Below are positions 18,634 to 27,256 of a stretch of 64,000 nt of DNA, one piece after another (the first letter of the stretch is position 1; every line of letters begins with the position of its first letter). The DNA is from Caldilineaceae bacterium SB0661_bin_32 (GTDB lineage: Bacteria; Chloroflexota; Anaerolineae; Caldilineales; Caldilineaceae): NCBI GenBank assembly GCA_009841235.1, contig VXMH01000037.1, forward strand, positions 1 through 64,000. The letters run 5' to 3'. The notes below the pieces were generated by a model that searched no databases, had not been told where the DNA came from, and saw only the letters and a program-made list of their open reading frames with translations. The translations under genes were made by a program, and so were the position numbers.

Positions 18634-18741
18634 CACGGCGCGCTTGCCGCGCGCTCTGAAAACACCAATCGCCGTAACGGTTCGCGCATGGCAGAGATTT
18701 ACAGGCTGGCGCGGCCGGATCTTTACAAGGAGACTCTTGAA

Positions 18742-19974
18742 ATGGCCATTGCAATCGAACGCAATTCGCCGCCGGTGCGGAGCGGATCGTTTGGGCCCCA
18801 GTGGGACATGGGCGAAGAGGAGATAAACGAACTGATCGAGGTGATCCGCTCCGGGAAGCTGAACCGGCTGAGCGGCACCAAGGTCCTCCAGTTTGAGCGG
18901 GACTTCGCCGAGATGAACGGCGTCAAGTATGCCCAGGCGGTTACGTCTGGCACGGCCGCGGTGCATACGGCGGTCGGCACAATTGACCCCAACCCCGGTG
19001 ACGAGATCATCACAACGAGCATCACCGATATGGGCACGATCATCGGCATTCTGTACCAAAATGCGGTGCCCGTGTTCGCGGACGTCGATCCCCGGACAGG
19101 CAACCTCGACATTGCGGATGTCGAAGCCAAAATTACTGAACGCACCAAGGCGATCATCGTCGTGCATCTCTTTGGCAATCCTGCTCCGATGGAGGCCTAT
19201 GTTGAACTGGCGCGCAAGTATGACCTCTTCTTGATCGAGGACTGCGCACAGGCTCAGCTGGCCGAATACGGCGGCAGGCCGGTCGGTACGTGGGGGGACT
19301 TCGGCTGCTACAGTTTTGGCGGTAAGCACATGACCACCGGTGACGGCGGCATGGTCATCAGCAACCGGGACGATCTCGCCGAACGGCTGAAATGGTTCGC
19401 GGACAAGGGCAATCCCCGCCATCCGATTTACGAGCACTACTATCTGGCCCCCAACTATCGCATGACCGACCTGCAAGGCGCAGTCGGGGTTGCCCAGCTC
19501 AAAAAGGTGACGGACGCGGTGCGCCGCAAGCAGTGGGTCGCCAACCATCTGAACGAGGTTGTCGACGGCGAGGCCGGCCTCTCATTGCAGCCGGTCCTGC
19601 CGGAGGCGACGCATTCATACTGGGTCTATGGTTTCCATGTGGACGCGGCGGTGATGGGGGCGACGGCGGAACAGTTTGCGGCGGCGTTGCAGGCGGAGGG
19701 TGTGCCTGCCAACTCGCCCTACATGGTCTATCCGGTCTACAAGTACCCGGTTATGGCCCAGCAGCGCGCCTATGGAACGGCTGATTTCTCCTACGCCGGC
19801 GAGAAGGCCGCAGCCATGGACTACGGCTCAATGTCGCTGCCGGGCGGGGAGAGTTTCCTGGAGACGGCCGTGGTGATGCCGATGAGCCCCTCCTACACGG
19901 ACCAGGACGCGGCCGATTTCAGCACCGCGATCAAGAAGGTCGGCGACTACTACCGATCGAAACTGTCAACCTAG
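18742..19974 (+). CDS. DegT/DnrJ/EryC1/StrS family aminotransferase
   Basis: Sugar- or cyclitol-type PLP aminotransferase, 410 aa. Visible signatures: SGTAAVHTAVG for PLP phosphate binding, VHLFGNPAPM, IEDCAQAQ with the cofactor Asp, and SFGGKHMTTGDGG with the Schiff-base lysine K195. The lysine is one residue closer to the serine than in the usual SFxxxK form, and the second DegT protein in this window shares this. The family transfers amino groups to keto-sugars or keto-inositols, or the reverse. ATG 18742 is preferred because AAGGAGA lies nine bases upstream; a longer frame starts at 18688. It sits among amidohydrolase genes, in the same transcriptional direction and closely spaced. Confidence 0.87.
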   Translation: MAIAIERNSPPVRSGSFGPQWDMGEEEINELIEVIRSGKLNRLSGTKVLQFERDFAEMNGVKYAQAVTSGTAAVHTAVGTIDPNPGDEIITTSITDMGTIIGILYQNAVPVFADVDPRTGNLDIADVEAKITERTKAIIVVHLFGNPAPMEAYVELARKYDLFLIEDCAQAQLAEYGGRPVGTWGDFGCYSFGGKHMTTGDGGMVISNRDDLAERLKWFADKGNPRHPIYEHYYLAPNYRMTDLQGAVGVAQLKKVTDAVRRKQWVANHLNEVVDGEAGLSLQPVLPEATHSYWVYGFHVDAAVMGATAEQFAAALQAEGVPANSPYMVYPVYKYPVMAQQRAYGTADFSYAGEKAAAMDYGSMSLPGGESFLETAVVMPMSPSYTDQDAADFSTAIKKVGDYYRSKLST

Positions 19975-19984
19975 GGCCAAACAA

Positions 19985-20749
19985 ATGTCTATTCAGTTCA
20001 CGTTCAGCCCGCGCGTCCCCGTTTTCGATGCAAACGTCCGTGTGGGTGACCTTCACTATCAGCCCTCGCCCTGCCGCAACCGGGACCAGTTGCTGTCCGA
20101 AATGGACCGGCATGGGGTTGAGAAGGCGCTTATCTACCACGCCCAGACGGAAGAAGTCAGCCCCATTGATGGCAATGGTTTTCTTGAAGCTTGGCTGGAC
20201 GGTAACAGGCTCCTTCCCCAGTGGTCTATGACGCCTACGCCCGACTCTTTGGCGCAGGTGCAGGCGCTGCACGAGCAGGGGCGCGTGCACAGTGTTCGAC
20301 TGCACAATGCGCGACGCGTCGGGCTGCCTTTCCGGCCGTGGTCGTGCGGGGCTATGCTCTCCTGGCTGAGCGACAACCGGATCCCGCTCTGGATTCCGCT
20401 GCCCGATGCCGACGCCGACGAGCTGGCGACGACGCTGAGCGCCTTTCCGGAGCTGGTCACGGTCCTGGTGGGCGCTCATTACAGCCACGCTCTGTGGGTG
20501 CGGCCTTTGATGACGACGCTGCCCAATGCGTACCTGGAGTTGAGTCGCATCGAGCCGCTGGGGGAGGTAGAGGCGCTCTGCGAAGAGTATGGGGCCGAGC
20601 GCTTTGTCTACGGCTCCTGGTATGACCGCCTGGCGATGGGGACGATGCTCTTTTATCTTCACCATACCGAAATCAGCGAGTCGGATCTGGAGCTGATCTG
20701 CGCGGGGAATCTGCACCGCATTCTACAGGGGGAGGGCCGGCATGATTGA
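19985..20749 (+). CDS. Amidohydrolase-fold protein lacking the metal ligands
   Basis: 254 aa, a TIM-barrel protein of the amidohydrolase-2 type judged by length, by the FDANVRVGDLHY opening, the LVTVLVGAHYSHA middle and the closing FVYGSWYDRLAMG. At each metal position the ligand is gone: the N-terminal HxH is N-V-R, and the GSD near the end is GSW. It is therefore unlikely to be a normal metal-dependent hydrolase. Its stop codon overlaps the start of the next gene, an intact amidohydrolase, by 8 bp, so the two are probably translated together and may form a complex. It starts 10 bp after the DegT gene. Confidence 0.68.
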   Translation: MSIQFTFSPRVPVFDANVRVGDLHYQPSPCRNRDQLLSEMDRHGVEKALIYHAQTEEVSPIDGNGFLEAWLDGNRLLPQWSMTPTPDSLAQVQALHEQGRVHSVRLHNARRVGLPFRPWSCGAMLSWLSDNRIPLWIPLPDADADELATTLSAFPELVTVLVGAHYSHALWVRPLMTTLPNAYLELSRIEPLGEVEALCEEYGAERFVYGSWYDRLAMGTMLFYLHHTEISESDLELICAGNLHRILQGEGRHD

Positions 20750-21491
20750 AGAGCAGAGAGTCATCGACTTTCACGGCCATACCGGCCGCCTGGACCTTTA
20801 CAACGGGGCCGACGATCCCGACCTGATCCTGCACGCGATGGACAAGGTCGGGATCGATGTCTCCTGCGTCTTCAATATCTTTCACCCAGACGGCACGACC
20901 GGCAACGACATCACGGCCCGCTTTGTGGCAGAGCATCCGGACCGTTTTGTCGGGTTCGCGTACGTGTCGCCGATGATGGCGGAAGGCATGGTTGCGGAGC
21001 TGACGCGGGCGATAGATGAGCTGGGGCTGGTCGCAATCAAGCTCTACCCGCCCTATACCCAGTGGGACCTGAACGAACCGATCTGGCATCCGATCTATGA
21101 GTTCGCCAATGAGCGCGGCTTGGCGATCATCTTCCACACGGGTTCGGACCCGCACTCCCATCCCGGGCTGCTGGCCGACTGCGCGGCCAACTTCCCCAAC
21201 GCCAACTTCGTATCCGGCCACGCGGGCAATGTCGCGGAGCCGCGGGCGGCCGCGATCAGGGCGGCGCAGGACTATCCCAATATCTACCTGGAGACATGCT
21301 CGACCTTTCGCACGCCGGGCGTTATCGAGCAGCTGGTGAACGAGGCCGGGGCCGACCGGGTCCTGTTTGGATCGGATATCGCTCTGATGGACTCCCGCCC
21401 GCAGCTGGGAAAGATCATCACCGGCGACATCTCTGATGAGGCCAAGCGGCTGGTCTGCGGCGGCAACGCGGCCCGGCTGCTGGGAATCTGA
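20742..21491 (+). CDS. Amidohydrolase family protein
   Basis: 249 aa, compact amidohydrolase-2 domain with a full metal site: H11-G-H13 near the N-terminus, IKLYPPYTQW, IIFHTGS, FVSGHAGN and LFGSDIAL, giving the expected His, His and Asp ligands in order. Members hydrolyse or decarboxylate cyclic amides, lactones and aromatic acids in the cytoplasm; the substrate here is unknown. Translation is coupled to the preceding metal-less homologue (8-bp overlap, ATG inside its last codons). The next gene is a third, longer member. Confidence 0.85.
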   Translation: MIEEQRVIDFHGHTGRLDLYNGADDPDLILHAMDKVGIDVSCVFNIFHPDGTTGNDITARFVAEHPDRFVGFAYVSPMMAEGMVAELTRAIDELGLVAIKLYPPYTQWDLNEPIWHPIYEFANERGLAIIFHTGSDPHSHPGLLADCAANFPNANFVSGHAGNVAEPRAAAIRAAQDYPNIYLETCSTFRTPGVIEQLVNEAGADRVLFGSDIALMDSRPQLGKIITGDISDEAKRLVCGGNAARLLGI

Positions 21492-21517
21492 AGCGGGTCC
21501 CAGTGGGAGGTCAGTTC

Positions 21518-22522
21518 ATGGACTACAGTGAATCCGATCGCGAATTCTGGGAAGAGGAGCTGGCGGACTTCGTCCCACAAAGAGTGTTTGATGCCCACTG
21601 CCATCTGTTCGATGCGGCGGATATGCGGCCGGACGCGCCGGCTACGACACGATCGTATGCCGATTTGGAGACGCTGCGGGCATGGGGCCGTCTCATGTTC
21701 CCCGGCCGGCGCATGAACTTCCTCCTCCTCGGAATGCCCAAGGTCGGCATTGACGTGGAAAAGCATACCGACATGCTGGCCGCGCAGGTCGCACTCGACC
21801 CCTCTTCACGGGCCAATCGCCTTGTCACACCTTCCTGTGACATCTCTCGCATTGAAGAAGACATCAAGCGCGCCGGCTTTATCGGATTGAAACCCTATCG
21901 GGTCTTTTCATCGACCGGTGATACAGACTACTGCAGGATTCACGAGTTTCTGACGCACGAACAGATGGAGCTTGCCAACGACCGCGGCCTCTGGGTCACG
22001 ATGCACCTGTCGCGGCCAGGAGGTTGCGCCGATGAGGAGAACCTGGCAGACCTCGAAGAGTACACGACGCGCCGCTATCCCCGGATCAGATGGATCCTTG
22101 CCCATTGCGCACGCAGCTTTACCTACTGGCCGATCCGGGAGGCGATCGACCGCTTGCGCGACATGCCAAATATCTGGTACGATCTGTCGGCGGTTACGAC
22201 CATGCCTCCCTTCCTGACGTTGTTCCGAGAGGAAGATCTGAAACGGATCTTCTACGGTTCGGATGGTGTCGACTCAGCCTTCTTTCACGGCAAATATGTC
22301 CCATTCGGGCGCTACTGGTATCAGGTTGAGCCCAATGAAGCTCACTTCAGTTTTGCCCACACGGACGCGCGTCCGGTTCTCTGCATTTACGAACAGATAA
22401 TGGCCATGAGACAGGCCGCTGAGATCGCTGGACTGTCCCGGGACGACATGGAAGGGATCTTCTGGCGTAATGCCATCGAGGCGTTTCAGATCGATCTGCA
22501 GGACGAAACTGCGGCTGCATAA
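21518..22522 (+). CDS. Amidohydrolase family protein (longer type)
   Basis: 334 aa amidohydrolase-2 protein. H27 and H29 (FDAHCHLFD) supply the first metal ligands. TMHLSRPGG, ILAHCARSF and FYGSDGVD supply the later His and Asp positions. It has an extra helical segment near residues 40-75 compared with its 249-aa neighbour. The ATG at 21518 is chosen over a GTG at 21503 because GGAGG lies seven bases before it. It ends the run of class III aminotransferase, tandem amidohydrolase, DegT and amidohydrolase genes that follows ABC set 2. No terminator is obvious before the next gene. Confidence 0.83.
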   Translation: MDYSESDREFWEEELADFVPQRVFDAHCHLFDAADMRPDAPATTRSYADLETLRAWGRLMFPGRRMNFLLLGMPKVGIDVEKHTDMLAAQVALDPSSRANRLVTPSCDISRIEEDIKRAGFIGLKPYRVFSSTGDTDYCRIHEFLTHEQMELANDRGLWVTMHLSRPGGCADEENLADLEEYTTRRYPRIRWILAHCARSFTYWPIREAIDRLRDMPNIWYDLSAVTTMPPFLTLFREEDLKRIFYGSDGVDSAFFHGKYVPFGRYWYQVEPNEAHFSFAHTDARPVLCIYEQIMAMRQAAEIAGLSRDDMEGIFWRNAIEAFQIDLQDETAAA

Positions 22523-22655
22523 CGGTTGAACTGTTTCCATTGGGTGGCGTGACATCCATTTGGCACAGCGTGGATGCAGAACCGGACCAGGTATACAGGA
22601 GGAATGAACAGAGAGTAGCGACTGCCTGACCTTTTAGCCCAAATAGGATAGACCT

Positions 22656-24173
22656 ATGAGCCACGTGCATCAGCGTCCGGAGTTGGGTCCAACACCTGGC
22701 CCCAGTATAGCGGAGATGGAGGAGGGGCTGAGACGGTGGGCGGCTGCCCGGCCTGGAACTATGCAGGTCGAGACCGTAGGTCGAACACCCAAGGGGCTGC
22801 CTGTGCTGCTTTGTCGCATCAGCGAGGCTGATGTTTCCGACGAAGACAAGCAGGTGGCCCTTTTTACTTCGACGCATAGCGGTGTTGAGAGGGTAACGAC
22901 GGCCGGCCTGCTCCAATTGATTAAGTGGCTCATCGGCGACGACTCTTTGGCGAAAGAGATTCGAAGGCGTCAGATTGTCCTCATCATGCCGGCCTGCGAA
23001 CCGGAGAGCTACGATCGTAAGCTGATCGACGTTGCCGAGTTCTTCGCCGGCCGCAGCCGCTGGGTCTATGAAGGATGGGGGTGGGACGGCCCCCTGGACC
23101 CTGAAAACCAGCCTGAGGCAATGGCCGTTAAGGAGGTCGTAGACCGGTACCGGCCGGAGGTCCATCAGGACGTGCACGGCATCTGGTTTGAACAGTCCAC
23201 CATGACCGAAAGCACCGGGATTTCCTGGGCTTCAAATCTGTACCGCGGCTACTGGCGGGCCATTCCCGATCTGATGAACCAGGCGGCGGAAGATGCCGGC
23301 TACCTGACAACCCGAGGCGAGGAGAGCGCCGGGCAGATGCTTTCCACAGTTCCGGTCGAGGGCGTCGAGCGCTGGTTCTACGGCAGCACTTCGACGCCGA
23401 AAGTGGTCTGCGGGCTCTACTCCTATATCCAGTACCATAGCATTGTACAGACGATGGAGGTCGGTTGGGAGGAAAGCACCGTGCTGCGGCTGCGCCGGCT
23501 GCTGCAGGTCGGCAATGAGGTGTGGCGCGAGGAGCCCTATGCCGGCTATCCCGCCAACCAGGTCAGTTGCCGGTCGTCGGTGGCGATCGCGGGGTGGGGC
23601 AGGACAGCAGCACAGCGACGGGCAAGCCGGGTCGAACTGTGGCGTAAGTTGCCCCAGATCTCGCATACCTGCGGCTGGCCCGAGGCCCGTGACGGCGTCG
23701 TTGCATTTGTCTCTACGACCCCGGCAAGCCGGAACCTCTATGCGCCGGGGGACGCATCGTCCGCGCCGAACCTTAACGAACCGAACCTGGAGCCGATGTT
23801 TGCCAGGCTCAAGCAGAATCCTCGCTTTGACGGCGATGCCCTGGATGAGTTTCTCAGCCTGTCGGTATCGCGCCAGGTAACGTGGCCCCAGGTTGAATAT
23901 GAAGGACCGGCAGAGCCGATCCGAAACGGTCTTGCCATTCGACTTCGCCTTCCCCATCCGGACGTAAATTTCAAACATCTCAGACTGGATGGACACATCA
24001 TGGAACCGTCTGACGTTGACGGTTACTTTGTGTATCATAATCCTGGCACCATCGTACAGGTCAACATTCCACCCGGAAAGGTGGAGGACTTTCACGTGGT
24101 GACCGCGGTATTCGATTCAGCTGCGGAGCGGATTTCCGGCTTCCATCCTCATGATTGGGACCTGAACGGTTGA
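22656..24173 (+). CDS. M14-type metallocarboxypeptidase-like protein (copy 1)
   Basis: 505 aa, N-terminal zinc-carboxypeptidase fold (about residues 20-300) plus a C-terminal beta-rich domain of about 150 residues. It is paralogous to the protein at 28279-29778 on the other side of ABC set 3. The third zinc ligand is visible in EVHQDVHG and the likely catalytic Glu in TMEVGWE. At the first zinc motif it reads H74-S-G-V-E78, one residue longer than the HxxE of the family and of its paralogue, so zinc binding may be altered. No signal peptide, so probably cytoplasmic trimming of an imported peptide or amide conjugate. No convincing promoter was found in the 133 bp upstream. Confidence 0.72.
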   Translation: MSHVHQRPELGPTPGPSIAEMEEGLRRWAAARPGTMQVETVGRTPKGLPVLLCRISEADVSDEDKQVALFTSTHSGVERVTTAGLLQLIKWLIGDDSLAKEIRRRQIVLIMPACEPESYDRKLIDVAEFFAGRSRWVYEGWGWDGPLDPENQPEAMAVKEVVDRYRPEVHQDVHGIWFEQSTMTESTGISWASNLYRGYWRAIPDLMNQAAEDAGYLTTRGEESAGQMLSTVPVEGVERWFYGSTSTPKVVCGLYSYIQYHSIVQTMEVGWEESTVLRLRRLLQVGNEVWREEPYAGYPANQVSCRSSVAIAGWGRTAAQRRASRVELWRKLPQISHTCGWPEARDGVVAFVSTTPASRNLYAPGDASSAPNLNEPNLEPMFARLKQNPRFDGDALDEFLSLSVSRQVTWPQVEYEGPAEPIRNGLAIRLRLPHPDVNFKHLRLDGHIMEPSDVDGYFVYHNPGTIVQVNIPPGKVEDFHVVTAVFDSAAERISGFHPHDWDLNG

Positions 24174-24182
24174 AGCGTTGGC

Positions 24183-24207
24183 AGCGGTCATCGCTGTAGC
24201 GACCGCT
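24183..24207 (+). terminator. Hairpin after M14 copy 1
   Basis: AGCGGTC (24183-24189) pairs with GACCGCT (24201-24207), or alternatively AGCGG/CCGCT plus TCGC/GCGA around a TGTA loop. It starts 10 bases after the stop codon. There is no U-tract after it, so it may be an RNA stabiliser or weak terminator. Confidence 0.4.
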
Positions 24208-24384
24208 TCCACTTGAGACAGGAAACTGGGAGGTGTCATGCCGGTGAGAAAGGTGGACGCAATGAATCGTGAATTGGGTCTGGGCAGCCTTCTTTCTTTG
24301 CGATTCAGTATAACGGCAGCAAGCGTGTGATGACATCGGGAGATCCTTCGAAAGCCATACCTTGAAATGGGGGAGATATCCAAG

Positions 24385-26034
24385 ATGAAACGCTACTCTT
24401 TGCCTATACTGATAGTGATTTTGGGGCTGTTGATTACGGCATGTGTCGCGCCGATGCCGGCAGGAGGGGAATCGGGAGCAGCGGACGCTGATGGAGAGAT
24501 GGAGCCTGCGGTAGAGCAGGTTCTTCGCTACGGCATGATTCAGAGTATGAAGACCTTCGACCCGGCGCGGGAAGGAGGGTTTGGCCGCTTTATCATGCAG
24601 CATGTGTGGCTGCCGCCATTTATTGCCGACCCGAGCGCGAACCTGACACCGGGAACTTGCACGTCGTTCGATGTCAGTGACGACGGGACTACCTACACAC
24701 TGCACGTGAATCCTGAAGTCAAATGGTCGGATGGAAGTCAGTTCACCGCCGGCGATATCAAAGCCTGGTTCGAGTATGTGGTGAATCCTGAGAACCTGTC
24801 CGGATGGGTGCCGCCGAACTATGCCGGCATTGTGGGTTACGATGCGGTGCGCGAAGGCACCGCCACAGAGATGGAAGGTCTGGTCGTCGTTGACGAATTC
24901 ACCCTGGAGATCAATCTGAAAGAGGCCGACCCGCTCTTCGTATACAAGGTGCTTGCCAACTACAACTCGGCCACGGCCAAGGCCGAACAGGCTTGGGCGG
25001 ATCTGAACGGGGAGTGGTGGACCAATGATCCGTTGGTCACCGGGCCCTATACGATCGAGTCATGGGATGATGACGTGATGAGCTACGTCTACGTGCCCAA
25101 CCCGAACTATTGGGGAGAGAACAAGGCATCCATACGGATCGAAGTAACCTCGGTGCTTGCTGAAGAAACGCTCAGCCTGATGTATGAGAACGATCAGTTC
25201 GACATCGTCATATTCACGGGCGCGGCTGGAGACGCGTTATCGCTTAAGTATCCCGAAGACGTCGTGCCGATGAACTACAGGTACAGCAACATCTGGGGAT
25301 TCAATCCCAATCTGCCCCCGATGGACGATCCGATGGTGCGGCGGGCGCTGATACACGCCATCGATCACGAGCGCATCGTGCAGGTCATCTACGGCGACAC
25401 CAAGGACCCTGCGGCCGGTCCAATCTATCCGGGCCTGTCCGGTCATCGCCCTGAGATATTCGAAATGGCCGGCGCGCTTCAGTATGATCCTGAACTGGCA
25501 AAGCAGGAGCTGGCGCAGTCCTCTTACGGTTCGGCTGAAAACCTGCCCAAACTCAATCTGGCGCTGGGTACATCGGATGCCGAGTGGGTGCGCGGCATGG
25601 AGATGATCCTGGAGATGTGGCGAGACACTCTGGGGATAACGAACGTCGAAACCAAGCCATGGTGGAATGATTGGGCACGCGGCGATGCCAGGGCCGACGT
25701 CGTGCACATGGGCGGTTTTGGCTGGGGTACGTTGCCGGATCCGGGACATGCCGTGTGGCGGGCCGCTTACACCGGGAACGCCATGAGCAGAATCAGGTAC
25801 AGCAATCCCGAGGTGGACGCGCTGCTTGACGAGGCCATGTCCCTCAGTCGCGATGATCCCCGCTTCCTCGAATTGGTACACGAGGCAGAACTGATCTACC
25901 TGGAAGACTACGTTTGGAAGCCTTTCTTCGTGGTCTCCTATTCCTGGCACGCGAAGCCGTGGGTCCAGGGCCTTCAGGGTACCTGGTACAACAACTGGTA
26001 CAACATTGAAGAGGTGACAGTGACAGAGCGCTAG
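24385..26034 (+). CDS. ABC transporter substrate-binding lipoprotein (set 3)
   Basis: Family 5 solute-binding protein, 549 aa. Lipoprotein leader with lipobox ITAC and Cys 20, an acidic Ala/Gly linker, and then the mature lobes starting near VLRYGMIQSMKTFDP, with the family DPMVRRALIHAIDHERI segment in the C-lobe. The ATG at 24385 is favoured because GGGGGAGA lies ten bases upstream. It is closest in pattern to the set 1 protein (both share the KQELA.S.YG... ENLPK block). Flanking M14-like peptidases point to a peptide-like ligand. Two hairpins follow it before the permease genes. Confidence 0.92.
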   Translation: MKRYSLPILIVILGLLITACVAPMPAGGESGAADADGEMEPAVEQVLRYGMIQSMKTFDPAREGGFGRFIMQHVWLPPFIADPSANLTPGTCTSFDVSDDGTTYTLHVNPEVKWSDGSQFTAGDIKAWFEYVVNPENLSGWVPPNYAGIVGYDAVREGTATEMEGLVVVDEFTLEINLKEADPLFVYKVLANYNSATAKAEQAWADLNGEWWTNDPLVTGPYTIESWDDDVMSYVYVPNPNYWGENKASIRIEVTSVLAEETLSLMYENDQFDIVIFTGAAGDALSLKYPEDVVPMNYRYSNIWGFNPNLPPMDDPMVRRALIHAIDHERIVQVIYGDTKDPAAGPIYPGLSGHRPEIFEMAGALQYDPELAKQELAQSSYGSAENLPKLNLALGTSDAEWVRGMEMILEMWRDTLGITNVETKPWWNDWARGDARADVVHMGGFGWGTLPDPGHAVWRAAYTGNAMSRIRYSNPEVDALLDEAMSLSRDDPRFLELVHEAELIYLEDYVWKPFFVVSYSWHAKPWVQGLQGTWYNNWYNIEEVTVTER

Positions 26035-26062
26035 CCTGTGGTCCGGCTGTTATGACAGGGGT

Positions 26063-26093
26063 GAAGGCTGGCTTATGTCCAGAGCCAGCCTTC
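26063..26093 (+). promoter_or_regulatory. Intercistronic hairpin 1 after SBP gene (set 3)
   Basis: Perfect 11-bp stem GAAGGCTGGCT (26063-26073) with AGCCAGCCTTC (26083-26093), loop 9 nt, 29 bases after the SBP stop. No long U-tract. Same position as the hairpins of sets 1, 2 and 4. Confidence 0.65.
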
Positions 26094-26175
26094 TGACTGC
26101 CCGGTCTTTCGGGATCGATGAGACCTGACTGTTGCCAGAGGCCTGTTTTGACTGGAGTCGAAGAGCTGACCTTGG

Positions 26176-26201
26176 AATCTCGCGGCAGCCGGCGCGAGAT
26201 T
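26176..26201 (+). promoter_or_regulatory. Intercistronic hairpin 2 (set 3)
   Basis: Second inverted repeat in the same gap: AATCTCGCG (26176-26184) with CGCGAGATT (26193-26201), followed by TTCTCTTCGTT. This one looks more like an intrinsic terminator; with the first hairpin it would reduce read-through from the SBP gene into the permeases. Confidence 0.55.
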
Positions 26202-26317
26202 TCTCTTCGTTATGGTTATGGACGTTTCCGGAACTGTCTTTGGAGTTGCTCAGGAGAACGATGGCGGTAAAGAAACCTGACGACTCCGGTCCACGAAGGT
26301 GACGAGGAGAATAGAGA

Positions 26318-27256
26318 TTGCTCAAATATCTGATCATGAGAGTGCTCGGCATCATTCCCCTGCTGCTGGTTGTTCTTGTAATCATCTTCACCTTGGGCCA
26401 CATGGCTCCCGGCGACCCCATCGAGATGATGTATGAAAGTATGGAAACGGTTGTCGCAACGGAAGAGATGGTGGAAAGGGCGCGAGCGCGACTTGGTCTT
26501 GATCAGCCGCTTCACGTGCAGTTCATCCGATATGTACGCAACGTCCTTCGGGGCGACCTGGGCGATTCGATCGTTCGCAGCCGCCCCGTGTTGGGAATGA
26601 TCCTGAAAGTTTTCCCAATTTCCGCCCAGGTGGGGTTGCTGGCATTCGTCGTTCTGGTTGTTACCGGCATCCCGTTGGGCGTACTGGCCGCTGTCAAGCA
26701 GAACACCGCGGTGGACTATTTCATTGTCGGAGGAAGTCTTTTCCTGCGCACCGTTCCCGTATATGTTCTCGCACCTCTGCTGTTCATCATCCTGGTGCTC
26801 AGGCTTGACGTTATGAATGTTCCCTACGGTTGGAAGGGCATCACGCACCCGAATGTAATCATGCCGACTCTGATGTTGATCCTGTTTCCTCTGGCAGTCG
26901 TAGTTCGCCAGATGAGAGTTGGCATCCTGGAAGTCGCTGAAAACGATTACGTTCGCACTGCACGGGCTAAGGGGCTAAGAGAACGCCAGGTAATTCTGCG
27001 GCATGTCATGCGCAACGCCATTACGCCGGTGGTGACATCGTTGGGGTTGATCGTCACAGGCCTGATAACGGGTTCGGTATTTGTCGAGCAGATTTTCGGC
27101 ATCCCCGGCTATGGAAACCTGTTTGTTACCTCGCTCATTCAACGTGATTATCCTCTTATGATGGGCTGCACACTCTTTGGGGCCTTCCTGATTATGATGA
27201 GCAACCTCATCGTGGACTTTGTATACCCGTTCCTGGATCCCAGGGTGACACTGTGA
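26318..27256 (+). CDS. ABC transporter permease, DppB type (set 3)
   Basis: DppB/OppB-family permease, 312 aa, TTG start with GAGGAG upstream. Membrane-embedded from residue 2, with HMAPGDPIEMMYESME as the family PGDP region, EAA loop DYVRTARAKGLRERQ with HVMRNAITPV, and the ending FVYPFLDPRVTL. Its last codons overlap the next gene start by 4 bp (GTGA), which indicates translational coupling of the two channel subunits. The SBP of set 3 is 283 bp upstream, beyond two hairpins. Confidence 0.91.
   Translation: MLKYLIMRVLGIIPLLLVVLVIIFTLGHMAPGDPIEMMYESMETVVATEEMVERARARLGLDQPLHVQFIRYVRNVLRGDLGDSIVRSRPVLGMILKVFPISAQVGLLAFVVLVVTGIPLGVLAAVKQNTAVDYFIVGGSLFLRTVPVYVLAPLLFIILVLRLDVMNVPYGWKGITHPNVIMPTLMLILFPLAVVVRQMRVGILEVAENDYVRTARAKGLRERQVILRHVMRNAITPVVTSLGLIVTGLITGSVFVEQIFGIPGYGNLFVTSLIQRDYPLMMGCTLFGAFLIMMSNLIVDFVYPFLDPRVTL

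Noticed and set aside
22598..22618. AGGAGGA followed by a four-codon mini-ORF before the first M14 gene
   Set aside because: The start codon touches the Shine-Dalgarno sequence, too close for initiation; probably chance.
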